Of a DNA stretch of 64,000 nucleotides, positions 11,623 to 22,049 are shown piece by piece. The DNA comes from Brachionus koreanus (Eukaryota > Rotifera > Eurotatoria > Ploima > Brachionidae). The DNA lies in contig PJRA01000444.1 of the NCBI GenBank assembly GCA_016987375.1, positions 889,974-953,973 on the forward strand, in the 5' to 3' direction. The notes beneath the pieces are model-generated. The model ran no database searches and was not told the DNA's origin. It worked only from the letters and a program-made list of their open reading frames with translations. Numbering within the stretch: position 1 is the stretch's first letter; each line of letters starts with the position of its first letter. The translations under genes were made by a program, and so were the position numbers.

Positions 11623-12604
11623 ATGATTTATTTGTTTTTTTTTTGTTTAATTTTAATTACCAAACCGAGCTTTGAAGACAAAATATGCAACAACGAGTAC
11701 AATGGTACGACCCAAAATTTTCAAGACATTTTTCTAGGTCGATGCTTCAATTACATAAACTTGATACACAAGGATAACTGTGAAATAAAATCAGCTAATT
11801 TGAATTGCAGTCTAATTTGGGAAGCATTTTCCAAGGTAGTAGTGAACAAAAGTCCATGTCAAGTATCAATAGAAGACTTTGATAAATTTGTGAATCTAAC
11901 ATCACATCCGTATCCAAATGAAAGGTCAGTTTTTTGGTCAGGCACTTACAAATCGGTGCATCAAAGTAAATAAACTAGTCATGGATATAATTCTCTCTTT
12001 TAATTTAAATCTGCTTGTAATTTAAGTCACAAAATTAAAAGGTGATTGGACTTTGGAAGACACTTTAAGTGGCTATTTACTTGATGGACTGAGCTTTTGT
12101 TCGGACAACAAAAGTGACAATTTTTTGACAATTTGCCCGTCTGATTGTGTGACCAGAAACAATCCGTTTTGGAACGCTGTATCCAGAAACTACGCGTCCA
12201 AAGCCACTGGTCGTGTTGTTGCCGTTCTTAATGGAACAAGAACTTCCGGAGCTCTATCAAATTACAGCACTTTTTACAATCACGAGCTTGCCTCAATGAA
12301 TTTTAAAAATATCAATCATTTTCAGGTTATTCTATTGCATTCAGTCGACATGCCCCAATATGAAAGTTGTCAATCGCCAAAGACCTTGAATACTCTTTGG
12401 AAAATTTTAAAGTCAAATCAAGTTACCTACGAATGCATTGATGACAGATTTTATTTGAAAAATTTTATGTGCATTGAAAATCAAAATTCACCTGAGTGCC
12501 AAAAATTGTTTTCAGTATTTAGTAAATCATCAAATGCAATTCCATTTTGGCACTCTTTTATTTCACTAATAGCGTTAACAGCAGCTTTAAATTTACTATT
12601 TTAA
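11623..12604 (+). CDS. ADP-ribosyl cyclase / cyclic ADP-ribose hydrolase (CD38/CD157 family), 2 exons
   Basis: Makes cyclic ADP-ribose (and often NAADP) from NAD(P), signals that release stored calcium. Exons 11623-11965 and 12027-12604 (306 aa), split by a 61-bp intron. The acceptor after TTTAAG gives HQITKLKGDWTLEDT, which aligns best with the family. The N-terminus MIYLFFFCLILIT is a signal peptide. Conserved catalytic features of CD38 are all present: the FWSGT tryptophan (Trp125 region), TLEDTLSGYL (Glu146/Asp147), PFWNAVSRNYA (Trp189) and the catalytic glutamate in FYNHELASM (Glu226 position). Many cysteines and NXS/T sites fit a secreted domain. The last ~18 residues (PFWHSFISLIALTAALNLLF) are hydrophobic and end the protein, so I infer a GPI anchor as in CD157 rather than CD38's N-terminal membrane helix. 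AATAAA follows the stop at about 12624. Confidence 0.92.
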
Positions 12605-13762
12605 TTTGTTTATTTTAAAATTATAAATAAAAGATAGAAAATTTTTTAACCATTAAAAGACAAAAACTAATATAAAGTCAAACAAAATGCTTCAAATTTC
12701 TTTTGAGTTTTTAAACCACTTAAGAGACCTTAGAAAAATATTTGAGTGTTTATTTATTTTAAAAATACATTGAAGTCTGCCAATTTAATTGAGATTTTAA
12801 ATTTGATTTAATTAACAGTTTAGACTCGTTTCAAAGAAAATAAAAAAAAATAAAATAAACTCTTGTAATTTTTTAGTTTATCGATTAGATTTTTGATCTA
12901 GTTCTATTTAAATTGAGCAATTGTTTATAAAATAAAATTTTGTTGACTTGGTGAATTTTTTTTTCCTTCTAAGAAAATTTTTCTAAAATGATAAGTTCAT
13001 AACCATTCTAGATTGATCAGCTGCGTAACTATTAGCTTTGGGATATTTATAGCTTTATTTCCAAGCAACAATTGAAAATTGGATATGTAAACTTTGAAGG
13101 CAAATATTAGCGATAATGTCACCAAAAAAAAAAAAGCTTGGAAACTTTGATTCAAAAATTTACGAATTTTATCTAAAGCAAAATTTTTCCGTAAACAAAA
13201 AATACTGAAAGAATTTTTTTCCGTTGTTACTGGCAAACAGTGTAACAGTTTAAATTCAGACAAAATCTTATTTAAAATCTTAAGCATGTAATTTTGCTTC
13301 TTAGTTAATTTAGACTCAGGTTTCCATGTCTAATTTTCCACAGTCATAAACAAACATTTAATCAACTAAATTAAAGCTTTTTAATTTTTGACAAATTATA
13401 AAAACCATAAAAAATCGTTGTCAGTAGCATATATTGCTGAGAAAGAGAGCTTTTTATTTTTTATTTTTTTATTTCTAAAAAATCATTAACTTTTTTGTAT
13501 TTACACAATTTTGTGACAAGTTTTAAACAACTTTATTGCTGAGCTTTGTTTGAAAAGTTTTCCATAAAAAATTTGTTATAGTTACTGATTAATTTCTTAC
13601 CTTTGAAAAAAATAGAAAAAATAAAAGTTAATAATAGAAATATTTAAAAACTATTTTCAAACTCCTAAGGTAAAAAATCAGATACTTTTATCGCTGAAAT
13701 TTTTCCATTTAATTGTTGATCACTTTGTCTTTGTTTAGATAAGGGTACTTATCCTATGAATA
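12605..13762. other. Spacer between the cyclase and EFCAB6-like genes
   Basis: AT-rich spacer. The cyclase polyadenylation signal lies at its start. An acceptor-like TTTGTTTAG just before the EFCAB6 start at 13763 suggests a 5' UTR intron. A 96-codon minus-strand frame at 12997-13287 has no recognisable motif. Confidence 0.35.
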
Positions 13763-16700
13763 ATGAGTGTTATGGCTGACGCGCAACAATTTCATCTGCC
13801 GCCAATAGCTCATCCGTCGACCAAGGTCGACAAAGACCCGAATGGCATAAGCATAACAGCCCGCGGGGTCTCGCGAGCCAGTTCTCTGGGCGAGCTAGCC
13901 GACAAGTACTACAGTTCGACGAACCCAGTCAGGCCTTATGAAGCTAGTGAGAGCGCTTTCAAAAGGTCCAAGGCCAAAAACAACCACTGCGAGTCCTACG
14001 AGTACAACATACCCGAAAATGTTCAGGCCGTCTACACCACTGATCCAAACAAAGTCTCAATTCCAGTATTTGGTAATTTTTTTTTCATTTATTTTTTTTT
14101 GTTTAAAATTAAAATATTCTCTACAATGAATATTTTAAATTTTTCTTTTGAATTGTTTTTTAGACAAGACTAAGATTAACTCACTGAAAAAAAAAGGTCT
14201 GGTCAATTTTAATAATTTTTCCCTCAATTCATTTGTCTAACAACCCTAACAATAACTAATAAATTAATTCTATCAGAAATTTAGAAACTTTTTTTTTTTT
14301 TTTTATTTAATTAACCAAAAACTTGAATTTTTGAAACAAAAATAAATTTTTTTTTTGTTTTAATTAAAGGCAGTCGTCCTGGCACATCCATGAGCTCCTC
14401 ATCAATGAGCAGTATGCGTTCAGTCAACGCATCGATTGACATCGAAGACTATTACCAGTTTATAAAAGATAAAGCCAAGAGTAATTTTCATGAGATAAAG
14501 ACCAAATTTCGCAATGCCGATCCGGACGGAAAAGGCGGTGTGTCTAAAGAAGCCTTCGCTCACATACTTGCTTCCATTTTGGGACCTTCTAAGCCTTTGA
14601 GCCATCAGCACTATTTGAGACTAGTTGAAAAAATGGGCCTCAAAAAACTTTCTCTTATAAAGTTTGGTTAAATTGGAAATTTTTTAAAAGATTTTATTGA
14701 ATATTTGTTCAAGATATGAAGAATTTATTTCTTGTCTAAAAGAGAATAGAGGCGAAATTGATTGGAATGAATCGCCAAGAAGCAACACTTCACTTCAAAC
14801 TTCAATATCAAGAAAAGCCACTCAAGTTTTTGTCATAATAAAAGAAAAGTCAAAAATGAGGCAATCTATTATTTATTTAAAAATAAAAACACTTATTAAT
14901 TTTTCTTTTAATTTCTCAGAACACCAGACATGGTTAAACTTATTCCGCAATTGAATGGCGGAAGTGCAGGCCGAGTTTTTAAATTTGAGCTCTTAAATGC
15001 CATAAATGGAATGGGAATAAAGATGGAAAACGATGAGTTTGAAAAATTGTGGAAAAAATTTGATCCAGAAGCATTTGGTTTTGTTAAAAGTGAGACATTT
15101 TTAAAAAAGCTCGGCATCGATTTGGACTCATTGAAAGAAGAATCTGTGGCTAATTTGAACGATTTGTTTCGCGAAGAGCCAAGTCACACTTTGGATGTGC
15201 CTAAGGCGAAAATGAACAGTAATTTTCTCGGCTGAATGACTGATGATACTTTTAATTAAAGACATTTTTTTTGTCCGTATAGATATTCCTGTAAATAGCT
15301 ACAAAGTAAAAAGTGTCAAGAAAAAAAAGAATCCAGTGGAAAAATGGCTGAAAAAAAAGTTCAGAAATGGCTTTAGTAAGATAAAACAGTCTTTCGAGGA
15401 AGTTGATCTGCAAAAGACAGGTGAAGTTCGCCGAGATCAGTTTGTCTCTGTTTTAAGACAACACGGTTTTCACATTGAAAATAATTTGCTTGATGAATTT
15501 TTGGAGAGATGCGGTGTCAAATGTGCCAAACATTCAATACTTGTATCATATGTTGACTTTTTGGAAAAATTTCAAAATAGAAGTGACCGCGGCATTGCCT
15601 ACCGCTTCATAACCTCAGGGTAAAGCGAGAAAAATTTTCATTTTTTTTTATGTTTATCTTGTTTATTTTTAAAGCGATATGGATGACGATAGGAGTGTGA
15701 CTACGATCGGCAAAGTCGAGCGTAGTCTTGTGCGCTTATTTCAAAGCGATTTTTTGGCCCTCCTTCAAATATTCAGGTAAATTTCAACTATCTTTATTTT
15801 CATATTTTTTTGCTTATTTCAAATTAAGAAAATATTTATTTATATAAATAATCAAGCAATTTTCTTGGTCATTTTATTTTCTTAGAAAGCTTAAAAATTT
15901 TCAAAGCACTTGAAAAGCATTGAGAATTATGGTTTGTTTGTTTATGCTAATAAATAAACAAACATATTCGAGCTTGCAGATAATTATTATTTAGCTCCTA
16001 AGTTTTCGGTATTTTTGCAATAGTTTCTAAAGCTTCTTTATTGAAATAGAGAAAAATTTTTAATAGGCATTTAAATTTCAAATTAAAAGTAAAAAAATTT
16101 AATTAAAATTCACTTCTTTAGGATGCTAAAAAAAGCCAAATTAATTAAGAATAAGATTGACTTCAGCTTTGCTAGATCTAAATTGAGGGATTTGGCAAAC
16201 AAAAATGTTTACCTTATAAAAAATTCAAGGCATACGAATAAAAGATTTTAAGATTTTAGACAACTTTGAAATTTTTATTTTATAAAAAAAAAAAAAAAAA
16301 ATTGTTTTTCGATTAAAAGCATTGAAAGATTAATATATTAAGCTTTTAGAAATTATTCTTGAATCGAACATATTCAAGTCTTTTTAGTAAAACATTAGTA
16401 AAATTAGATTTTAAATCTATCGATTATTTTTTTATAATAAAATCAATAAAATTCTTTAATAAATTAAAATAAATATTGGTCTTTTAATCTAAAAAGCTTT
16501 ATTAGTTTGAAAATTTCTAAGATTTACTTCATTCTTATTCAATGATTAATGAAAATGAATCAAATGAGAGCGGTCAATCTATATTTTTTTCTACTCTCTT
16601 TAACTCATCAAACACTTGATACTTAAATATTTTCTTGAATATGCTAAATTATTGACACACATGTATTTATTAGGTTTATTCAATTGTCAAATAATCAAAA

Positions 16701-18587
16701 TTTTATTATATTTTTAACATATTTATACTTTTTTTCAATTTATCAATAAAATAAAAAGCAATATTTTTCTTGAAGCTAAGCATACATTTGTGCTAGTTGC
16801 TTAAAATAAATGTCTGAATTTATATAATGATTGTTTGAAATCAGCTGAAAGTGTATTACCACTTGAAATTCCATCAAACACACAATATCACCTTTTGATC
16901 AGAGCATTCTGTTTTCATGACAGGCTGAGCTGAATGAAAAAGGTCCAACCATTGATTTATTCTATCATAATTCCAAAAAAGATGTACTTTTAATTACGAG
17001 AAATGATCCATATGAAAAACCATTCCGTTTCAACGGTCGTACAAAGATCATTTTAATCGTGAATGACTGAAATATTTCACTAGTTACTGCTGTTGGTGAA
17101 AGACCTTTTTTTTTATTACTAAAATTTAATAAAATGTTCATTTAGAATTTTAACTTAGACAAAAAATTTCTTGTAATTGAAAAAATTTTCTAATTAAGAA
17201 AGATAGACAGAAATAAGACAAACACAATATCGAAACAAGAATTTCGAGCTGCTATCGAATCCCACTTCGGAATTGAAATAGCAGACTCAGAATTCGAGGA
17301 ATTTTTCAGTGAAATTCCCAAAGACTCTCTGGATAGAATCCGCTATCTAGAATTTATGACCAAGTTTGACACTGATACTTCATCAACTCTATTTGATTCT
17401 CAATCTGTAGCGTAAGTCCCAAATTTCAATGGTTTTGCAGCAACAAGAAATACTTTTTATTTAGACTTGATGAGTTTAAACCTAAAAAAAACAAAAAAAA
17501 AGATTTTGATACAATATTGGAAGAAAAAGAAGAAACGCCTAGGTTTATTCAGAACTACAATGGAAGAAGCTCCAGAGAAGTAAAATAGAAAAGCTTAGAA
17601 TAGCATTTAGTTAATTTTTTTACAATTAGCTTAATAGAATAATCAAAGAATTGATTAGAGATAAGTACAAAGATGTGGAAAATGCATGGTCCGAAGTTGA
17701 CACAGCCAATTCAAATGAAATGACCAAGGACATGATGTACAATTTATTCAAAAAACTTAAAGTAACTCCGGCGATTAGCCGCGAAGAGATTGATTTTTTG
17801 TGGCATGAATTTATTCTAAAAGATAATAAAAAACTAGAGTACTGGCAGTTTGTAAGGCACTTTGGTTATACAAAAAAATCAGCTGCTTTTTTGAATGCAA
17901 AAATAGCGCCTCCAAAACGAGGAGATAACGATATGATGTTAACTTCAAACAAGCTTGGTCGTGACAGTATTTTAATACGTGGAAGTGTCCAGTCCAAGCT
18001 GATTCTTCAGTTTGACATACTAAAGCGAAGCTTTCAGGACATAGATCCGTATGGAACTGACTACTTGCTTAAAGATGAATTTGAAGAAATTTTGAGGGAA
18101 TTGTGCCCCGAATTGAATAATCAAGAAATGGATTTTATTTTCACCAAATATGCTGATTCTGATGATGGTAGAATAAATTACATGGCATTTTTGGCTCCTT
18201 ATAGTCCCAAAACTAAGCGTGAACTACCAGCAGATAATTTGAAAAAAAACGATGATTTGCCAAGCAGTCGATTGGACATGAACGAGCCAATAATTATGAA
18301 ATTAAGATATAAAGTAAATATAAAATAGAATTTTGAGTGTTTTTTTTTTAAAGTTTATTTCTTTTTCAAAGTTGAGCGAAAATTATAAAGAGTTGAGAAG
18401 GTTGTTCAAAAAACATGATCTTAAACAGAAAGGTTTTGTCAATGTGGCTGCATTTAAAGAAACCTTACAGTCACAAAAAATCAACTTAAGTGAAGACGAT
18501 ATGTTTGTGCTTATGAGACGATTGGACAAAGACGTTACTGGAATGATCAACTATAATAAATTTATCAATGAAATAATAAAGCCATAA
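13763..18587 (+). CDS. EFCAB6: EFCAB6-like multi-EF-hand protein, 10 exons
   Basis: Model exons: 13763-14072, 14370-14661, 14714-14830, 14920-15218, 15283-15619, 15675-15776, 17199-17411, 17465-17579, 17630-18313, 18372-18587 (894 aa, all phases agree). The protein is a chain of about six EF-hand pairs, e.g. FRNADPDGKGGVSKEAF with IKYEEFISCL, FEKLWKKFDPEAFGFVKSE, FEEVDLQKTGEVRRDQF, FRKIDRNKTNTISKQEF, FQDIDPYGTDYLLKDEF, RRLDKDVTGMINYNKF. Only DRNKTNTISKQE has a full canonical loop; most others lack the position-12 glutamate, as in human EFCAB6. The block DEFEKLWKKFDPEAFGF followed by LKKLGI matches human EFCAB6 REFEKLWARYD and LQKLGI. The vertebrate protein binds DJ-1 and is linked to sperm and cilia. 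This one is shorter than the ~1500-aa human protein. Weakest junctions are the donors at 14662 (GTTTGG) and 14831 (GTCATA). Confidence 0.85.
15777..17198 (+). other. Long intron of the EFCAB6-like gene
   Basis: Splicing 15776 to 17199 joins LLQIF to RKIDRNK and restores a complete EF-hand, so the 1.4 kb between is intron. A phase-compatible alternative terminal exon could start at 16122 (see findings). The rest is AT-rich and featureless. Confidence 0.65.
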
Positions 18588-20891
18588 TTTTACATTTTTT
18601 AAACAAATTTGAATTTGATTTTTATCTTGAATTTTATTTGAGAAATTAAATAAATAAATAATTTTTTTTATTCTTGTTTTATTTGTTTTATTAATTTATT
18701 TTTTAAAAAATTTAAAATCTTTTTGAAAAAACGCTTTGTAAAAACCTTCGCATATGGGATAGCTTCATCCAATATTTCTTACTCTCTAACTCGACTCTAA
18801 CTCTTGGGTCCAAAGCTTCAAGAAAAAACCAGACTAATTCGAACTCATCTATTATATCAATCGTGTTTGCTATTGTCTAAAATTTCATCAAGTTGCTTTT
18901 AAAATTTGATGTTTGTTTAATACCAGAAGCACCAAGCACTAAAATAAGAGTAATTTGAGTATATCATCACTACTTAGTTACTTCTCGATATTTTATCATC
19001 AAATGTTTTTTTTAATTTTAAATAATGTCTCGTTTGGTTCGGCTTCTAGTGTTAATATACTATAATACTTTATAGTTCTGATCTTAGCCATCTCTGAATA
19101 TTAGCCGGTTTCAGAGTCGCTAATAATTAAGGTTTAAATTTCTCCTACGTTAATCTATATCATACATACATTATCTAATTTATACCTATTAATCTCTCTT
19201 TAACATTTGCAAAGCATTACCTCTAAGAAGTTTTCTAAGCTATATATGAGCCTTTTTCTTTTAACTTATCGAATTCTTGAATCTGTTTCTATTAGGTATA
19301 TCCATTCATCAACTTGATCTCTATTGTTTTCTCATAATTTGGATATGTCATCGATTTTAAAATTTACGATTCGTCATCTAATCTCAGAAATTAGTTTTTT
19401 AAGATTTCGACGAGTTTAAACTGTTTAAAGTGTTCTAGAGCAACAAACCTAGCAGTGAAAATAAAATTTTATCTATTTTTATCTATGAACTAAGCTCTTT
19501 AGCATGTTGATTAACTTTTTACTCTAGAGCTGCTTAAGCAATGCTCAAAAATTGTCTACTTTGTTTAGAAACGTACTGCAATTTAAGTTTTATAAGTTTT
19601 GTTTCAGATTTTTATCAAACTATTTTCATGGTATTTAAAGCATAAAGTGTAATTTAAATAATAATAATAATAAAAAGCTACTACAGGTATATTGTAGATC
19701 AAGCTTTTGCTTGCTATGATAGCCTTCCCACTTTGAGAACTCCTGAATCAACTAGTCTTTTCTTGAAGATATTTTTGTTTCGGTAATGTTAAGTTATTCC
19801 AATTTTGAACAACTCTATTCAACAGAAAAAGATTTCTGTTGCTATTTTAGACGTTGATTGCTTTCACAAACACTAAGCACTGGTCCATAAATTGTATTAG
19901 AGGTCATTAACTTATTCAGGTTGCTTCTTAGTACAGTGCTTATTTTGAAATTCTCAATTAAGTCATTTCTCTTAACTTTAGTGTTGTCTACGCTTCAGTC
20001 AGTTGATTAATCTTATTTTATAGGATAGTTAATAACAACTATTAATTATATATGGTTCTACTACTCTTTCATTTTTACATTTTTTTTCATATAATAATTA
20101 ATTAATAATTTTTAAATTTAAATCTAACGATTTTTTTATTAATTTATCACTTTTCAATTTTGTGAAATAATATTTTATTCTCAAATGTTTTTTTTAATTT
20201 TTTGATTCTGCAGTAAAGTTATACAAAAAAAAATGATGTTTTTATTCATTTGATTTTTGATCAAAAACACTGCATTAAAACAAGCATTACAATAAAACAT
20301 TTTTCAATTATTATTTTTTTTTAATTTTTTTTCAGCATTACCTACTTTTATAAATAAACTAATAAATTTTGACTGACTAAAGTGCCATAGTAAATTAAAA
20401 AAAAAAATTTAAATCGAAAAATTCAAATCAAATAAATATTTAATTTAAAAATGAAAAAAATAAAACTAAGAAGTTTTTTTCATTGAGTGCAACTTTACTT
20501 TTCTTTTCATTGAACTACTAAGAATTCTTTTCAATTAGTGTACTGAGAAGCTCAGTAGAATATAATTCAATTTTAGGTCGTCAATTAATTTCGACTGTGA
20601 ATTAAAAAATTGAAAAAAAGCTAGATTTTATTTCAATAGAGGATTCACGCCTCGATTTAAATCAAATTTAAAGCTCTATTTTAGAAAAAAATTCAATAAA
20701 AATTTTTATTTAAATTTTATATTAAATTTATTTACAATACAGTCTTTCTTGAGTAGCCATTAGCTAAAGGACCAATTTTGTATTCAAAAGAAAAAAATAA
20801 AAATAAAAAAAAATGTTCATATTTAACTGAAATTAGTTGCAGTTTTTTTCTAAAATTTCATATAAATTTAACTAATTTTTTTGTTGAGAAT
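18588..20891. other. Intergenic region between EFCAB6-like and ASF1 genes
   Basis: The two flanking genes converge here. AATAAA words after 18640 probably end the EFCAB6 transcript. A TTTATT near 20728 is AATAAA on the minus strand and may end ASF1. A degraded LINE lies at 19656-20010. The stretch 18730-19650 is slightly less AT-rich than its surroundings and may be old repeat sequence, but I could not identify it. Confidence 0.4.
19656..20010 (-). mobile_element. Degraded CR1-like LINE 3' end with (TTA)n tail
   Basis: On the minus strand, broken frames read KVKRNDLIENFKI (the family RRLRGDLIEVYKI block) and then NRVVQNWNNLTLPKQ (the NRVVNVWNSLP block). The copy ends at a TTATTATTA run (TAA units at 19656-19671 on the plus strand). 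Several frameshifts are present. Confidence 0.6.
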
Positions 20892-21633
20892 TTACTGTTC
20901 AAATATCAAACCTTCATTAGTGTTGATATTAGTTTTTTCTTGAGATAATTCTGAATTTTTCAGTAGCCCGTTGTTCGACTGGTCCTCGACCATTTCTGTA
21001 TCCTGCGCAGCTCCTCCACTCTCAGTGCTAGCTTCTGCGTTTGAATTAGCTGAGTCCCAGTTAATTTTGAATTTGGTCACTCTGGGCTGATCGGCTGCGA
21101 TTTGTCTCATCAATTTGTCGAACTGAGGCTCTGCGGGTGGATTATCCTTCATCTCTTGGTCCTCGTACTCATTATTGACATAATAGCCGACTCGTACAAA
21201 TTCTTGTTGACGATATGAAGCGGTAATCAGCACTACAGTAACACCGACAGCATCGTCGGCCGGTATTTTTGAAATATCGGGCGGGTCGGCCTTGAAAAAA
21301 AATTTTTTTTTACTTCAATAAATTAGTTTTTCTTGAAAAATTATTACCTGAAACATAAACTTAAATTGACCTTTTGGAACTGCGTCGACTACAATCTGGT
21401 CGAGTGTCTGATCGAACTCGACTGTTTCAGCCGATCCGACATAAATTATTTTAAACTCAAGATCTAAAGATTTATTTTTTTTTAATATGATAGGGTAAAT
21501 TTAAATTAATTAAATAATAAATACCATCTTGCAACTCTTCCAAACACTCAAACTGAATTTCAAATTGGAATGGTGTGAAAAAAGTTGCCGGATTGTTATG
21601 AACTGCTACGTTTAACAGATGAACCTTGGCCAT
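20892..21633 (-). CDS. ASF1: Histone H3-H4 chaperone ASF1, 3 exons
   Basis: ASF1 binds the H3-H4 dimer and hands it to CAF-1 or HIRA during nucleosome assembly. Exons on the minus strand: 21633-21525, 21463-21348, 21290-20892 (207 aa, phases agree). The conserved core is almost complete: MAKVHLLNVAVHNNPATFF, FQFEIQFECLEELQDDLEFK, IIYVGSAETVEFDQTLDQ, DAVGVTVVLITASYRQQEFV, RVGYYVNNEYED, NPPAEPQFDKLMRQI and PRVTKFKINWD. The VGVTVVLIT strand contains the H3-contacting valine of the family (Val94 in human). The tail after about residue 158 is acidic and Ser/Glu-rich (STESGGAAQDTEMVEDQ), as is usual for the unstructured tail. The gene is divergent from ORC2 with 416 bp between start codons. Confidence 0.96.
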
Positions 21634-22049
21634 TCTAAATTATTATATTTGATGTGTACAATTTCAGAGTTTTGAAATTTTTAAAAATCTCTTTTTAAAG
21701 AACAAATGCTTTTAGAATAAAGCTCGAGACCAAAAAATTGAAAATTTGGGCGACCTGTTCATGTATTGCTTGATTAATGGTTAAATAGTGTTAATTAACA
21801 AAATTAAATTAACAATTTGATTTATCTCTAGCATGATTGTTTATTACATTTTTACATTAACAATAAAAAATTTAATTATCAAGATTTAAATTTTAATTAT
21901 TCTTTTTTTAAAAAAAGACTTTAAAAAAATTTAAACATTCAAAATAAATTTTTTTTTAAAACTTGAAAAATTCTAATGCATATACTAATTGACTATTTAT
22001 TTGAATAAAAAAAAAAATAAAAAAATTTAAATTTAAGATTTGAATTAAA
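21634..22049. promoter_or_regulatory. Candidate bidirectional promoter, ASF1 / ORC2
   Basis: 416 bp separate the ATG of ASF1 (minus) and of ORC2 (plus). The interval is AT-rich with long A and T runs and no coding sequence. It must hold both core promoters and 5' UTRs. I cannot point to specific factor sites. That it acts as one shared promoter is inference from spacing. Confidence 0.5.

Noticed and set aside
12042..12053. Alternative acceptor for the cyclase second exon after AAAAG at 12041
   Set aside because: It keeps frame but deletes the ITKLK segment that aligns with CD38 between HQ and TLEDT. The acceptor at 12026 gives the better alignment.
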